From Candidatus Roizmanbacteria bacterium (GTDB taxonomy: Bacteria; Patescibacteriota; Microgenomatia; UBA1406; GWC2-37-13), in contig JANLIS010000055.1 of NCBI GenBank assembly GCA_024653985.1, forward strand, positions 1 through 30,855: DNA of 30,855 nt, written 5' to 3'. Position numbers and translations under genes: made by a program. Of this stretch, positions 12,995 to 20,493 are shown in pieces (within the stretch, counting starts at the first letter, position 1; every line of letters starts with the position of its first letter). Below the pieces are notes generated by a model. The model was not told the DNA's origin. It was given only the letters and a program-made list of their open reading frames with translations, and did no database searches.

Positions 12995-14481
12995 TGAAAC
13001 ATAAAACCGCTCTGGTCATTGGTCGTTTTCAACCTTTTCACAAAGGCCATCTTTTTTTAATAAAAAAAGCTTTAGAAAAAGCAAATAAGATCATTATTGG
13101 GATAGGTAGTGCCAATATTATTGATGAAAATAATCCGATTGATTTTGAAACAAGAAAAAAGGTTATCAAGGCAGTTTTTTATAAAGAAGGAATAGAAGAT
13201 AAATTGATCAAAATTGTCCCTCTTTCCGACTATTTTGATGATAAAAAATGGTTATTGAACTTAGTAAAACAAGTCGGAAAATTTGATCTGACCTTGGGTC
13301 ACAACGAATGGACAAATAATATCTTAAAGAAAGCGGGTTATAAGGTATTAAAGGTAGATTATTATAAAAGACCATTATATGAGGGATGGAGGATCAGAAA
13401 ACTTATAAAAGAGGGAAAGAAATGGCAAGATAGAGTCCCAAAATACATTGTTTCTTGGCTTTATGATTTTGTTTCAAAAAAAGATAAAGATATAAGGAAA
13501 TTTGATCATGTTGTATTGGGTGGTACTTTTGATCACTTTCATAAAGGTCATGAGGCATTATTGACAAAAGCTTTTGAAATAGGAAGAAAAGTTACCATAG
13601 GAATCGCCACAGAAGAGATCTATAAAAATAAATTTTTGTCAGAGACTATTCAATCATTTGAGTTAAGAAAAAGATCAGTTGAAAAATATGTAAAAAACGG
13701 AAACTATATTCCCTTTTCTGAGTTTACTGGCGGAACCGACAGTATGAGAAATATTAATGCGATAGTTGTTTCAAGGGAAACCTATCCAAATGCCATGAGG
13801 ATAAATGAGTTAAGAGTAAAAAATAAATTACAGCCATTGATGATAGTTATAATTGAAGACATTTTAGCAGAGGACGGAAAACTTATCAGTTCTGAAAGAA
13901 TTAGGTCGGGAGAAATTGACAGGGAAGGAAAAAAATATCAAATATCAAAGATTAAAGATCAAAAAGAAATAGTTATGCCTGAAAGTCTACGTCCAATATT
14001 ACAGAAGCCACTAGGCAAAATTTTTAAGGATATAAAATCCTTACTTCATTATATTAATATAATGAAGTGGACGATGATAATCGCCGTTGGGGACATAATC
14101 GTTGATTCGTTGTTGAAAGAAGGAATTGATCCTAATCTGAAAGTGATAGATTTTAAATCTCGTCGAACTGTCATTCCCGCGAAGGCGGGAATCCATACAA
14201 ATATACCTATTTTTAAGCAAAAAATGACAAATAATCCCGGAACGATCAATCTTAAAACTGCCGATACCATTAAAATAAAGATAAGTGAGGCTTTACACAA
14301 AAAATCAAAATCATGGGTCATTGTGGACGGTGAAGAAGATCTTCTAACTTTACCGGCGATATTATTTGTGCCCTTAAATTCATTGGTGTTGTACGGACAC
14401 TGGCAGTATGGAATTATCGTAGTAACGATTGATGAAAAGATAAAGGAGAAAGTGGGAAAAATTTTAAAGGAGTTCATTTAA
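12994..14481 (+). CDS. Trifunctional fusion: NadM adenylyltransferase - archaeal-type phosphopantetheine adenylyltransferase - GTP-dependent dephospho-CoA kinase
   Basis: 495 residues with three domains. Residues 1-~165 are an archaeal-like NadM: GRFQPFHKGH at 10-19 and a late GWRIRKLIKEG (the ISSTxIR-like helix). Residues ~170-325 are an archaeal-type phosphopantetheine adenylyltransferase: GGTFDHFHKGH at 176-186 and SSERIRSGEID near 299. Residues ~328-495 match the archaeal GTP-dependent dephospho-CoA kinase (DUF359): LRPILQKPLGKIF, AVGDIIVDSLLKEGIDPNLK, VIDFKSRR, VDGEEDLLTLPA and VLYGHWQYGIIVV. The protein should join NMN/NaMN adenylation with the last two steps of CoA synthesis. Residues ~392-411 are a palindromic insertion, and the linker has an 'ISKIKDQK' repeat-like run. 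Divergent nadE supports the NAD role. Confidence 0.88.
   Translation: MKHKTALVIGRFQPFHKGHLFLIKKALEKANKIIIGIGSANIIDENNPIDFETRKKVIKAVFYKEGIEDKLIKIVPLSDYFDDKKWLLNLVKQVGKFDLTLGHNEWTNNILKKAGYKVLKVDYYKRPLYEGWRIRKLIKEGKKWQDRVPKYIVSWLYDFVSKKDKDIRKFDHVVLGGTFDHFHKGHEALLTKAFEIGRKVTIGIATEEIYKNKFLSETIQSFELRKRSVEKYVKNGNYIPFSEFTGGTDSMRNINAIVVSRETYPNAMRINELRVKNKLQPLMIVIIEDILAEDGKLISSERIRSGEIDREGKKYQISKIKDQKEIVMPESLRPILQKPLGKIFKDIKSLLHYINIMKWTMIIAVGDIIVDSLLKEGIDPNLKVIDFKSRRTVIPAKAGIHTNIPIFKQKMTNNPGTINLKTADTIKIKISEALHKKSKSWVIVDGEEDLLTLPAILFVPLNSLVLYGHWQYGIIVVTIDEKIKEKVGKILKEFI
14169..14229. repeat. GTCAT-type palindromic element in the dephospho-CoA kinase domain
   Basis: TGTCATTCCCGCGAAGGCGG with GAATCCA, an eroded second half, and a closing ATGACA: 61 bp, the same length as the intact copy at 3756-3816. 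It is read in frame as a TVIPAKAGIH-type peptide between the IDFKSRR and NNPGTI motifs. Confidence 0.8.
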
Positions 14482-14689
14482 TTTTAAGTACAGCTTTTAG
14501 TAATTGGACATAGTCAAAAACATTATATAAACCTTCTATTCCTTTTTCTTTCTGGATTGTTTGTAATTGTTGAGGAGAAAAATTTAATTGACCTGTTTGT
14601 TTAAGAGAAGTTACAGAGCTATTCAAATTACTACCTTTTGGAATTTCTAAATAAATTTCTCTTCCAGGCTTAATAATCGGTTCGATCAT
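14474..14689 (-). CDS. Hypothetical small protein, 71 residues
   Basis: Not recognised. A soluble-looking, Gln/Lys-rich sequence with a predicted helical middle (SPQQLQTIQKEKGIEGL) and C terminus (VFDYVQLLKAVLKIK). Its 3' end overlaps the 3' end of the NadM-PPAT-DPCK gene by 8 nt (convergent). A purine-rich GAAGAAGAAGAGG stretch ends ~12 nt before the ATG and could serve as a ribosome-binding site. It has no convincing -10 box, so its reality is less certain than that of the 96-residue orphan. Confidence 0.45.
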   Translation of the reverse strand: MIEPIIKPGREIYLEIPKGSNLNSSVTSLKQTGQLNFSPQQLQTIQKEKGIEGLYNVFDYVQLLKAVLKIK

Positions 14690-14749
14690 TTTTTTATGTT
14701 ACCTCTTCTTCTTCTTTTCAAGCGGAGTTTTCATTGCTCAGGCTTTTGT

Positions 14750-14790
14750 GCCAAGCCGATTCTAACCTCCGAGGTTAGTATAAGATTGGC
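14750..14790. repeat. 41-bp palindromic repeat (GCCAA...TTGGC), copy upstream of leuS
   Basis: Same 5-7-17-7-5 design and same core CTAACCTCCGAGGTTAG as the copy inside tyrS. Its right arm TTGGCA (14786-14791) sits 15 nt before the leuS -10 box and could act as an off-spacing -35. Confidence 0.9.
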
Positions 14791-14803
14791 AGAATAATTT
14801 TTA

Positions 14804-14812
14804 TGCTATAAT
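14804..14812 (+). promoter_or_regulatory. Extended -10 box of leuS, leaderless type
   Basis: TGC-TATAAT ends 7 nt before the ATG at 14820. Confidence 0.68.
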
Positions 14813-14819
14813 TTTAGCT

Positions 14820-17576
14820 ATGTCAGACAGATATCAACCGCAAGAATTTGAAAAAAAATGGATTCAAATTTGGGACAAAGAAAAGGTATATAGTATGGGA
14901 CCCGCCTCCGCCAAGGCTTCGGCGGGCAAGGAAAAATCTTACGTATTGGCAATGTTTCCCTATCCGTCCGGAGCAGGGCTTCATGTTGGTCACGTCCGTA
15001 ATTATACTGGTACAGATGTTGTTGCCCGCTACTTTAGGATGAATGGACACTCTGTCTTACATCCAATGGGATGGGATGCTTTCGGATTGCCTGCTGAAAA
15101 TGCCGCTGTCAAAGCTAAAAAAAATCCTATGGACATGGTTCCGGAACATATCGCCACCTTCAAAAAACAGATGAAATCGTTGGGCTTTTCCTATGATTGG
15201 GATAGGGAATTCACAACCACAGATCCAAATTATTATAAATGGACCCAGTGGCTCTTTATTCAATTTTATAAAATGGGTTTGCTTTACAAAAAAAATGCCC
15301 CGATCAATTACTGTCCAAAATGTAAGACTGGACTGGCTGAAGAGGAAGTATTAGTCGATGGAACTCATGAAAGATGTGGAAATAAAATTGAAAAAAGAGA
15401 TCTTCCTCAATGGGTATTCAAAATAACAAAATATGCCGACCGTTTATTATCTGATTTGGAAGGATTGGATTGGCCAAAGGGAATACTTGAGATGCAAAGG
15501 AACTGGATAGGAAAGAAAGAAGGTATAAATATTAATTACAAAATTAAGGGAAGTGATGAAGTTATAACTTGTTTTACAACCCGACCCGATACAAATTTCG
15601 GTGCAACATTTATCGTGATTGCACCAGAACATGAATTTGTTAAAAAAATAAAAAATGAAGATGTCAAAAAATATGTTGAAGAAACAGCTTCTAGATCTGA
15701 GCAGGAAAGACTTAATGAAAACAAAAAGAAAACAGGAGTTTTTACAGGATTTTATGCTGTTAATAATCTTAACGGCAAATTATTACCTATTTGGATTTCT
15801 GATTTTGTGCTTTCCGGTTTTGGCACGGGAGCCGTTGTTGGTGTTCCTGGACATGATCTAAGGGACTTTGAATTTGCTAAAGAGTTTAAGATCGATATCA
15901 TTCGGGTGGTGGTTGGAAAAGATGGTGATAGATCTGAAATTACTAAAAGGGAACAGGTATATGAAGAATCCGCCTTCGCCAAGGCTTCGGCGGACAAGGA
16001 GGGAACAATGATCAATTCTGAATTTTTAGATGGTTTAGATATCCATGTTGCCACAAAAAAGATAATGGATTATTTTGAAGAAAAAGGCTGGGGGAAAAGA
16101 GTAACAACTTATCATCTGCGAGATTGGATCTTTTCCCGTCAACGTTATTGGGGTGAGCCAATACCGATGGTATATTGCGAAACTTGTGCAAAAAATCAAA
16201 AGTCAAAAATCAAAAGTCAAAATTTAAATTCAAAAGTAAAAAGTAACAACAATGAAACAATTGAGCAATTGAACAATCAAATGCCAGGTTGGTTTTCATT
16301 ACCTGAGGATCAATTACCATTGAAACTTCCCTATGTTAAATCATATGAACCAACAGAAACGGGGGAGTCGCCATTATCTGTTATTCCAGAATTTGTAAAT
16401 ACGAAATGTCCTAAGTGTGGAGGAAAAGCAAAAAGAGAAACCGACACGATGCCAAACTGGGCAGGATCATGCTGGTACTTCATTCGCTTCGCTCAATATC
16501 AAAGATCAAAGATCAAAGATCAAAAAGATGAACCGTCAACTGAAAATTGGAAAATGCAAATTGAAAATTCTGGTAATTTATTGCCAGTCGATTGGTATTT
16601 AGGTGGCGCCGAACATGCAGTTTTACACCTTTTATATTCCCGCTTTTGGGTAAAAGCTTTATACGATCTTAAATTACTAGACTTCAAAGAACCATTTTTG
16701 AGATTAAGAAATCAAGGCATGATCTTAGCCGAGGATCATCGAAAAATGAGCAAATCATTTGGCAATGTCATCAATCCTGATGATGTGATAAGCGAATTTG
16801 GAGCAGATGCACTGCGAATTTATGAAATGTTTATGGCTCCATTCAATCAGGAAATTTCCTGGGCAACTAAATCTTTACAAGGGAGTTATCGATTTGTAAA
16901 GCGAGTTTGGGATCTTTATCAGAACTACTCTGTCATTCCCGCCCCCGATCAAAGTCGAGGGCAGGCTCCAGCGGAAATCCAGAAGCATGGATCCCCGATC
17001 AAGGTCGGGGATGACAAGGCAGAAGACAAGCAATTAGTTATCAAATTGCAGAAAACTATCCAAAAAGTCACGTCTGATATCCCAGAAGTGAAATTTAATA
17101 CTTCTATCGCATCCATGATGGAATTTCTTAACAAATGGGAATCAAGTATAAATCAAAAATCAAACATTAAAGATCAAAACGACATATCAAAAATAAAAAA
17201 TAACAATGAAACAATGAAACAATTTAACAATGTTCTGTCAGTCGAACATGCAAAAATGTTTCTTCAGATTCTTGCTCCATTTGCACCATTTATGACGGAA
17301 GAGATTTGGAGAAATGTTTTTGGGGAAAAGGAATCAATTCATCTTTCTGTTTGGCCAACAGTTTCTGGTGAAATTATTGAAGAAGAAATAATATTGCCGG
17401 TGCAAATAAACGGAAAATTACGAGACACCATAAAAGTTCAAAGATCAAATATCAAAGATCAGAAATCAATTGAAAAGTTAGCACTGAACAGTGAAAAAGT
17501 AAAGAAATATATTACCAGTGAACCAATAAAAATAATTTACGTGCCAGGGAAGATTTTGAATTTCATCGTAAGATAA
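14820..17576 (+). CDS. leuS: Leucyl-tRNA synthetase with about seven inserted segments
   Basis: 918 residues, longer than most bacterial LeuRS (about 800-870). The bacterial architecture is intact: HVGH at 55-58, a Zn-binding module (CPKCKTGL...), the CP1 editing domain with TCFTTRPDTNFGATF and GTGAVVGVPGHDLRDFEFA, a second CPKCGGKAKRETDTM segment, KMSKS at 642-646, anticodon domain and C-terminal domain. Extra segments lie at residues ~28-37, 384-392, 459-485, 560-582, 704-732, 777-802 and 872-883. They are encoded by G/C-rich palindromes or by A/T-rich ATCAAAG-like repeats and fall in loops between known motifs. No stop or frameshift is present, so the gene should be functional. Confidence 0.95.
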   Translation: MSDRYQPQEFEKKWIQIWDKEKVYSMGPASAKASAGKEKSYVLAMFPYPSGAGLHVGHVRNYTGTDVVARYFRMNGHSVLHPMGWDAFGLPAENAAVKAKKNPMDMVPEHIATFKKQMKSLGFSYDWDREFTTTDPNYYKWTQWLFIQFYKMGLLYKKNAPINYCPKCKTGLAEEEVLVDGTHERCGNKIEKRDLPQWVFKITKYADRLLSDLEGLDWPKGILEMQRNWIGKKEGININYKIKGSDEVITCFTTRPDTNFGATFIVIAPEHEFVKKIKNEDVKKYVEETASRSEQERLNENKKKTGVFTGFYAVNNLNGKLLPIWISDFVLSGFGTGAVVGVPGHDLRDFEFAKEFKIDIIRVVVGKDGDRSEITKREQVYEESAFAKASADKEGTMINSEFLDGLDIHVATKKIMDYFEEKGWGKRVTTYHLRDWIFSRQRYWGEPIPMVYCETCAKNQKSKIKSQNLNSKVKSNNNETIEQLNNQMPGWFSLPEDQLPLKLPYVKSYEPTETGESPLSVIPEFVNTKCPKCGGKAKRETDTMPNWAGSCWYFIRFAQYQRSKIKDQKDEPSTENWKMQIENSGNLLPVDWYLGGAEHAVLHLLYSRFWVKALYDLKLLDFKEPFLRLRNQGMILAEDHRKMSKSFGNVINPDDVISEFGADALRIYEMFMAPFNQEISWATKSLQGSYRFVKRVWDLYQNYSVIPAPDQSRGQAPAEIQKHGSPIKVGDDKAEDKQLVIKLQKTIQKVTSDIPEVKFNTSIASMMEFLNKWESSINQKSNIKDQNDISKIKNNNETMKQFNNVLSVEHAKMFLQILAPFAPFMTEEIWRNVFGEKESIHLSVWPTVSGEIIEEEIILPVQINGKLRDTIKVQRSNIKDQKSIEKLALNSEKVKKYITSEPIKIIYVPGKILNFIVR
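14901..14926. repeat. 26-bp palindromic element in leuS, first copy
   Basis: CCCGCC...GGCGGG around TCCGCCAAGGCTTC, in frame, encoding ~PASAKASAG before the YVLAMFPYPSG motif. Related to 15969-15994; both are followed by CAAG. Confidence 0.8.
15969..15994. repeat. 26-bp palindromic element in leuS, second copy
   Basis: TCCGCC...GGCGGA around TTCGCCAAGGCTTC, in frame, encoding ~SAFAKASAD in the region between the editing domain and the catalytic core. Confidence 0.8.
16196..16270. repeat. A/T-rich repeat segment in leuS (AATCAAAAGTC-type)
   Basis: Repeats of AATCAAAAGTCAAA-like units followed by AACAATGAAACAATTGAGCA-type sequence, coding in frame for a Lys/Gln/Asn/Ser-rich stretch between YCETCAKN and the PGWFSLPED motif. 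Confidence 0.7.
16498..16525 (+). repeat. 7-bp tandem repeat in leuS
   Basis: Three perfect ATCAAAG units and a fourth ATCAAAA, read as QRSKIKDQK. The unit is not a multiple of three, so gain or loss of one copy would shift the frame. Confidence 0.85.
16931..17016. repeat. GTCAT-type palindromic element in leuS, 86 bp
   Basis: TGTCATTCCCGCCCCCGATC, a GTCGAGGGCAGGCTCCAGCG stretch, central ATCCAGAAGCATGGAT, then CCCCGATC-AAGG-TCGGGGATGACA. In frame (residues ~704-732). It is a near match, reversed, of the intergenic copy at 9364-9446. Confidence 0.88.
17150..17230. repeat. A/T-rich repeat segment in leuS, second block
   Basis: AATCAAAAATCAAACATTAA and AAAGATCAAAACGACATATC followed by AACAATGAAACAATGAAACA; it encodes residues ~777-802, rich in Lys, Asn, Gln and Ile. 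A shorter relative is at 17437-17470. Confidence 0.65.
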
Positions 17577-17688
17577 TTAAGAGTTAAAAGTTAAGAATGA
17601 AGAATTTAATTAAGAATTAAGAATTTTTTAAACTCCTAATTTTTAACTAAACTTTTAATTATTCATTATTAATTTTTAATTATTTGTT
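17577..17688. repeat. A/T-only spacer with imperfect long inverted repeat
   Basis: AAGAGTTAAAAGTTAAGAAT-type sequence on the left is roughly complementary to the ACTTTTAATTATTCATTATT-type sequence on the right. No gene and no clear promoter are visible. The composition resembles 862-881 and 12890-12993. Confidence 0.45.
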
Positions 17689-18279
17689 ATGGATCGTCAG
17701 AAATATCTTGATGCCCTAAAAAAACAATTAGAGCTAAATATTTTTAACCACTCTTTGGCGCTTGAAGCTTGTATGGCTGGGCTATATGATTATTTTTCCC
17801 AGAATAACCAATTGACCAATGAACCAATAACCAAAGATGAATGGAAACTTGCAGGATTACTTCATGATGTAGATTTTTCAGGAGAATTTAAACCAACCCA
17901 CCCGCAAAAAACATTGCAAGCCCTAGCTAAATATGATCTAACGATTTCTGAGATCGTTCACAACATCATCAAATCACATGCTCCTGATTTAACTGGACGT
18001 AAGCCACAAAACAAAGCCGAATGGTCAATATTTTGCGCTGATAGTCTAACAGGTCTGATTATGGCCGTTGCCTTTGTCTATCCGTCAAGAAAATTGGCTG
18101 ATGTTAAATTATCATCAATAATGAAAAGATTATTGAAAGAACCAAAATTTGCAGCTGGTACCCGTCGTGAAGAAATAAAAATGTGCGTAAACCCTGATGG
18201 TTTGAATTTACCTATTGAAAAGTTTGTTGAAATTTGTTTGAATTCAATGAAGGCAGTTGCAGATAAGATAGGAGTTTAA
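17689..18279 (+). CDS. HD-domain phosphohydrolase-like protein
   Basis: 196 residues. The HD metal-binding pattern is visible: a first His in IFNHSLALEACMAG, the HD pair in LAGLLHDVDFSGEF, a third His in IIKSHAPD, and a later Asp in FCADSLTGLIMAVAFVYPSR. HD proteins of this size hydrolyse phosphate esters or nucleotides; the exact substrate cannot be read from sequence. It is followed 2 nt later by a small membrane protein, so the two are probably co-transcribed. Confidence 0.8.
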   Translation: MDRQKYLDALKKQLELNIFNHSLALEACMAGLYDYFSQNNQLTNEPITKDEWKLAGLLHDVDFSGEFKPTHPQKTLQALAKYDLTISEIVHNIIKSHAPDLTGRKPQNKAEWSIFCADSLTGLIMAVAFVYPSRKLADVKLSSIMKRLLKEPKFAAGTRREEIKMCVNPDGLNLPIEKFVEICLNSMKAVADKIGV

Positions 18280-18281
18280 AA

Positions 18282-18635
18282 ATGAAAAAAAATATTTTGT
18301 ACGTTGTTTTTGCTTTAATACTTTTGGACCTTCTTTATATAAAAGCGTATTTTTATGGCTTTATCAATATTGATTATTTATTAATCAGTATGTCAAAAAT
18401 TATGCCTGGGAATATTTCCTACTATTTGTTTTTGCCATTCTATTATTTATTCTTTATGCCAATAGATTGGCTGATGTTTGGTTTATTTAAGCTTGATAAA
18501 ATATATTATAATCTTGTCCTGATATTCTCTTTAGATGTGTTGCTTACGACAATATATTTGATTGTGATATTTTTTATTATTAAAAATATCTATAAAATGA
18601 TGACAATAACTAAAACTAAGAGGTCAAAGAAATAG
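18282..18635 (+). CDS. Small membrane protein, 117 residues
   Basis: No family recognised. Three or four hydrophobic segments (residues ~4-22, ~45-65, ~78-102) and a basic C-terminal tail (KTKRSKK), which is probably cytoplasmic. It is rich in Phe, Tyr and Ile. Start 2 nt after the HD gene stop; it abuts the 3' end of the CDF gene on the other strand with no spacer. Confidence 0.6.
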   Translation: MKKNILYVVFALILLDLLYIKAYFYGFINIDYLLISMSKIMPGNISYYLFLPFYYLFFMPIDWLMFGLFKLDKIYYNLVLIFSLDVLLTTIYLIVIFFIIKNIYKMMTITKTKRSKK

Positions 18636-19538
18636 TTACTCCCTTTCTATAGAAATATCTTCATGAGAGCGTGGATCTTCAATAGGTTCAAGATGAGTTG
18701 AAACGGTTACTTTCTCAATTGAGTCACGAATTTTCTTTTCAATTTTTTCAAGTAGATCATGACCTCTTTGAACAGTCCAACTTCCAGGTACCAAAACATG
18801 AAAATCAACAAATCTTCTTTGGGCTGATTGTCGAGTGCGCAGTCCATGGAACTCTAAACCTTGAAGTCTATATTTATTTAAGACAGATTTAACGATATTT
18901 AATTCCTCATGGGAAATAGAAGTATCTAGCAATCCCATAACAGAGCTCTTCATTAAACCGAATCCGGTAAAAATAATATTAATTGCAACCAGAATAGCAA
19001 TGAGAGGATCTAAAATTTGCCACCCAGTTATAGAAACCAGAAAAACCGCAATAATAACACCGACAGAAGTAATAACATCCGTCATTAAGTGATGTCCATC
19101 AGCTTCAAGAGTAATGGAACGATGTCTTTTTCCAACCTTCAAAAGTTTTAAAGAAACTATGTAATTAATGATAGAAGCGATCACAGAAATTCCTAAACCT
19201 AAAAACGCCTGTTCAATTATTTTTGGATGGATGATCCTATCGACAGCGCTTAAAGTAATGGCAATGGCCGCTATAAAAATAAACAATCCTTCAGTAATAC
19301 TGGCGAAGTATTCAGCCTTGGAATGACCATATCCGTGTTCTTCGTCAGGAGGTTGCTCGGCGATACGTAGCATCATAAGCGCAATTATGGCTGCGGCCAA
19401 GTTCACCAATGATTCAATGGCATCTGAGAGAAGGCCGATTGATCCCGTCAAAAAATAAGCTAATGATTTAAGAGAAATAGTTGCTATAGCGGTAAAAATT
19501 GAAATCCATGCAAATTTTGTTAAAGAAGCACTTTTCAT
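18636..19538 (-). CDS. Cation diffusion facilitator (CDF) family metal transporter
   Basis: 300 residues: six membrane segments followed by a cytoplasmic ferredoxin-like domain (residues ~210-290, with VDFHVLVPGSWTVQRGHDLLE and VTVSTHLEP). In the transport site, TM5 keeps His and Asp (ADGHHLMTDV). TM2 reads SDAIESLVN, so the positions matching Asp45 and Asp49 of E. coli FieF appear to be Glu and Asn. Variants like this occur in other bacterial CDF proteins and suggest a metal other than the FieF Zn/Fe pair, but the metal is unknown. A HGYGHSKAEY loop is also present. An extended -10 lies 6 nt before the ATG. Confidence 0.9.
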   Translation of the reverse strand: MKSASLTKFAWISIFTAIATISLKSLAYFLTGSIGLLSDAIESLVNLAAAIIALMMLRIAEQPPDEEHGYGHSKAEYFASITEGLFIFIAAIAITLSAVDRIIHPKIIEQAFLGLGISVIASIINYIVSLKLLKVGKRHRSITLEADGHHLMTDVITSVGVIIAVFLVSITGWQILDPLIAILVAINIIFTGFGLMKSSVMGLLDTSISHEELNIVKSVLNKYRLQGLEFHGLRTRQSAQRRFVDFHVLVPGSWTVQRGHDLLEKIEKKIRDSIEKVTVSTHLEPIEDPRSHEDISIERE

Positions 19539-19544
19539 TGATTC

Positions 19545-19553
19545 AGTATAGCA
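19545..19553 (-). promoter_or_regulatory. Extended -10 box of the CDF gene, leaderless type
   Basis: TGC-TATACT on the minus strand, then 6 nt to the ATG at 19538. It lies in the 21-nt gap after the HAD gene stop. Confidence 0.62.
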
Positions 19554-19559
19554 AAATAT

Positions 19560-20417
19560 TTACAATCCAAAATATTTAAAAATATCAAGAATTCCGTTTT
19601 TATCTACGGATTTACCAACATAACCGTTTTTATTTTTTGATAAAACTAATTTTTTTAGATCTTCCACAGCGTTTCCCATTGCTCCAGCGTATCCACATAT
19701 TCCTATAAAATCCCAATCTGTCAAACTGTCTCCAACTCCTAAGATTTCCTCAGTTTTAATTTTATATATATCTATTATCTCTAAAACTGACTGTTTTTTT
19801 GAAATCCCCGAAGCCGTAATATTGCCAAAAAAATATCCTTTAATGGCCGGGTGGGTACTCCAGCCAATCATAAGTTTTGAAATATAATCAGAAAATATTT
19901 CATCAACGATCTGTCTTTCCTTTATAGTCTTGGTCACTGGTAAGATTTTAACTATTTCACTTTTTTTTACCTGATCTATCAGAGAATTAACCATAATCGG
20001 TTCAAAGGATAGGGTAAAATTATGCAGATCGGTGATCTCGTTTTTTTGTTCTTTTTGAATGTAATATTTATCCGTTGTATACACTTCCGTATAAATATTA
20101 TTAGATAAGAATTTTTTTGTTAGATCAACTGTGATATCACTTTCAATAATGTGTTTTTTTGTTATTTCTAAACTTGATGGATCAACTAAAATTGCGCCTG
20201 CCAAAGCTGTTTGTATATTATCTAAATGGGCGTCATCAACTATTTTTTTTACCGAATAATATGGTTTGGCACTGCACAAAATTACATAGACACCATTCTC
20301 TCGTATCTGTTTTAGCTTGTTAATAACTTCTGTAGGAGGGTAAGGAGCATTGAAACCGGCCTTATCACCAACAATAACACCATCAACATCCAAAATAATT
20401 GCTTTTATTTTGTTCAT
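19560..20417 (-). CDS. HAD-superfamily hydrolase (Cof/phosphomannomutase-like, type IIB)
   Basis: 285 residues from the ATG at 20417. Motif I DVDGV holds Asp10 and Asp12, motif II is YVILCSAKP, and the end has GVGDSLTDWDFI (motif IV) after a Lys in SGISKKQSV. The large cap between motifs II and III marks a type IIB HAD, a group acting on sugar phosphates and similar small substrates. The frame can be opened upstream to a GTG at 20429, but that would lie inside tRNA-Lys; the ATG 3 nt beyond the tRNA is the natural start. The mRNA therefore probably arises by cutting the tRNA off a joint transcript. Confidence 0.82.
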   Translation of the reverse strand: MNKIKAIILDVDGVIVGDKAGFNAPYPPTEVINKLKQIRENGVYVILCSAKPYYSVKKIVDDAHLDNIQTALAGAILVDPSSLEITKKHIIESDITVDLTKKFLSNNIYTEVYTTDKYYIQKEQKNEITDLHNFTLSFEPIMVNSLIDQVKKSEIVKILPVTKTIKERQIVDEIFSDYISKLMIGWSTHPAIKGYFFGNITASGISKKQSVLEIIDIYKIKTEEILGVGDSLTDWDFIGICGYAGAMGNAVEDLKKLVLSKNKNGYVGKSVDKNGILDIFKYFGL

Positions 20418-20420
20418 CAG

Positions 20421-20493
20421 TGAGCCCACCGAGACTCGAACTCGGAACCAACAGCTTAAAAGGCTGCTGCTCTGCCAGTTGAGCTATAGGCCC
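20421..20493 (-). tRNA. tRNA-Lys (anticodon UUU)
   Basis: Full cloverleaf on the minus strand: acceptor GGGCCTA/TGGGCTC (with two G-U pairs), D arm GCTC-AACTGGCA-GAGC, anticodon arm GCAGC-CTTTTAA-GCTGT with anticodon TTT at 20460-20458, variable TGGTT, T arm CCGAG-TTCGAGT-CTCGG, discriminator A at 20421. CCA is not encoded (the next bases are CTG). Three nt later comes the ATG of the HAD gene. Confidence 0.95.

Noticed and set aside
16498..16525. Phase-variation switch by the 7-bp repeat in leuS
   Set aside because: The gene is essential, so on/off switching by frameshift is unlikely; recorded only as an odd sequence.
20418..20429. GTG start of the HAD gene at 20429
   Set aside because: It lies inside the tRNA-Lys gene; the ATG at 20417 fits the HAD motif spacing.
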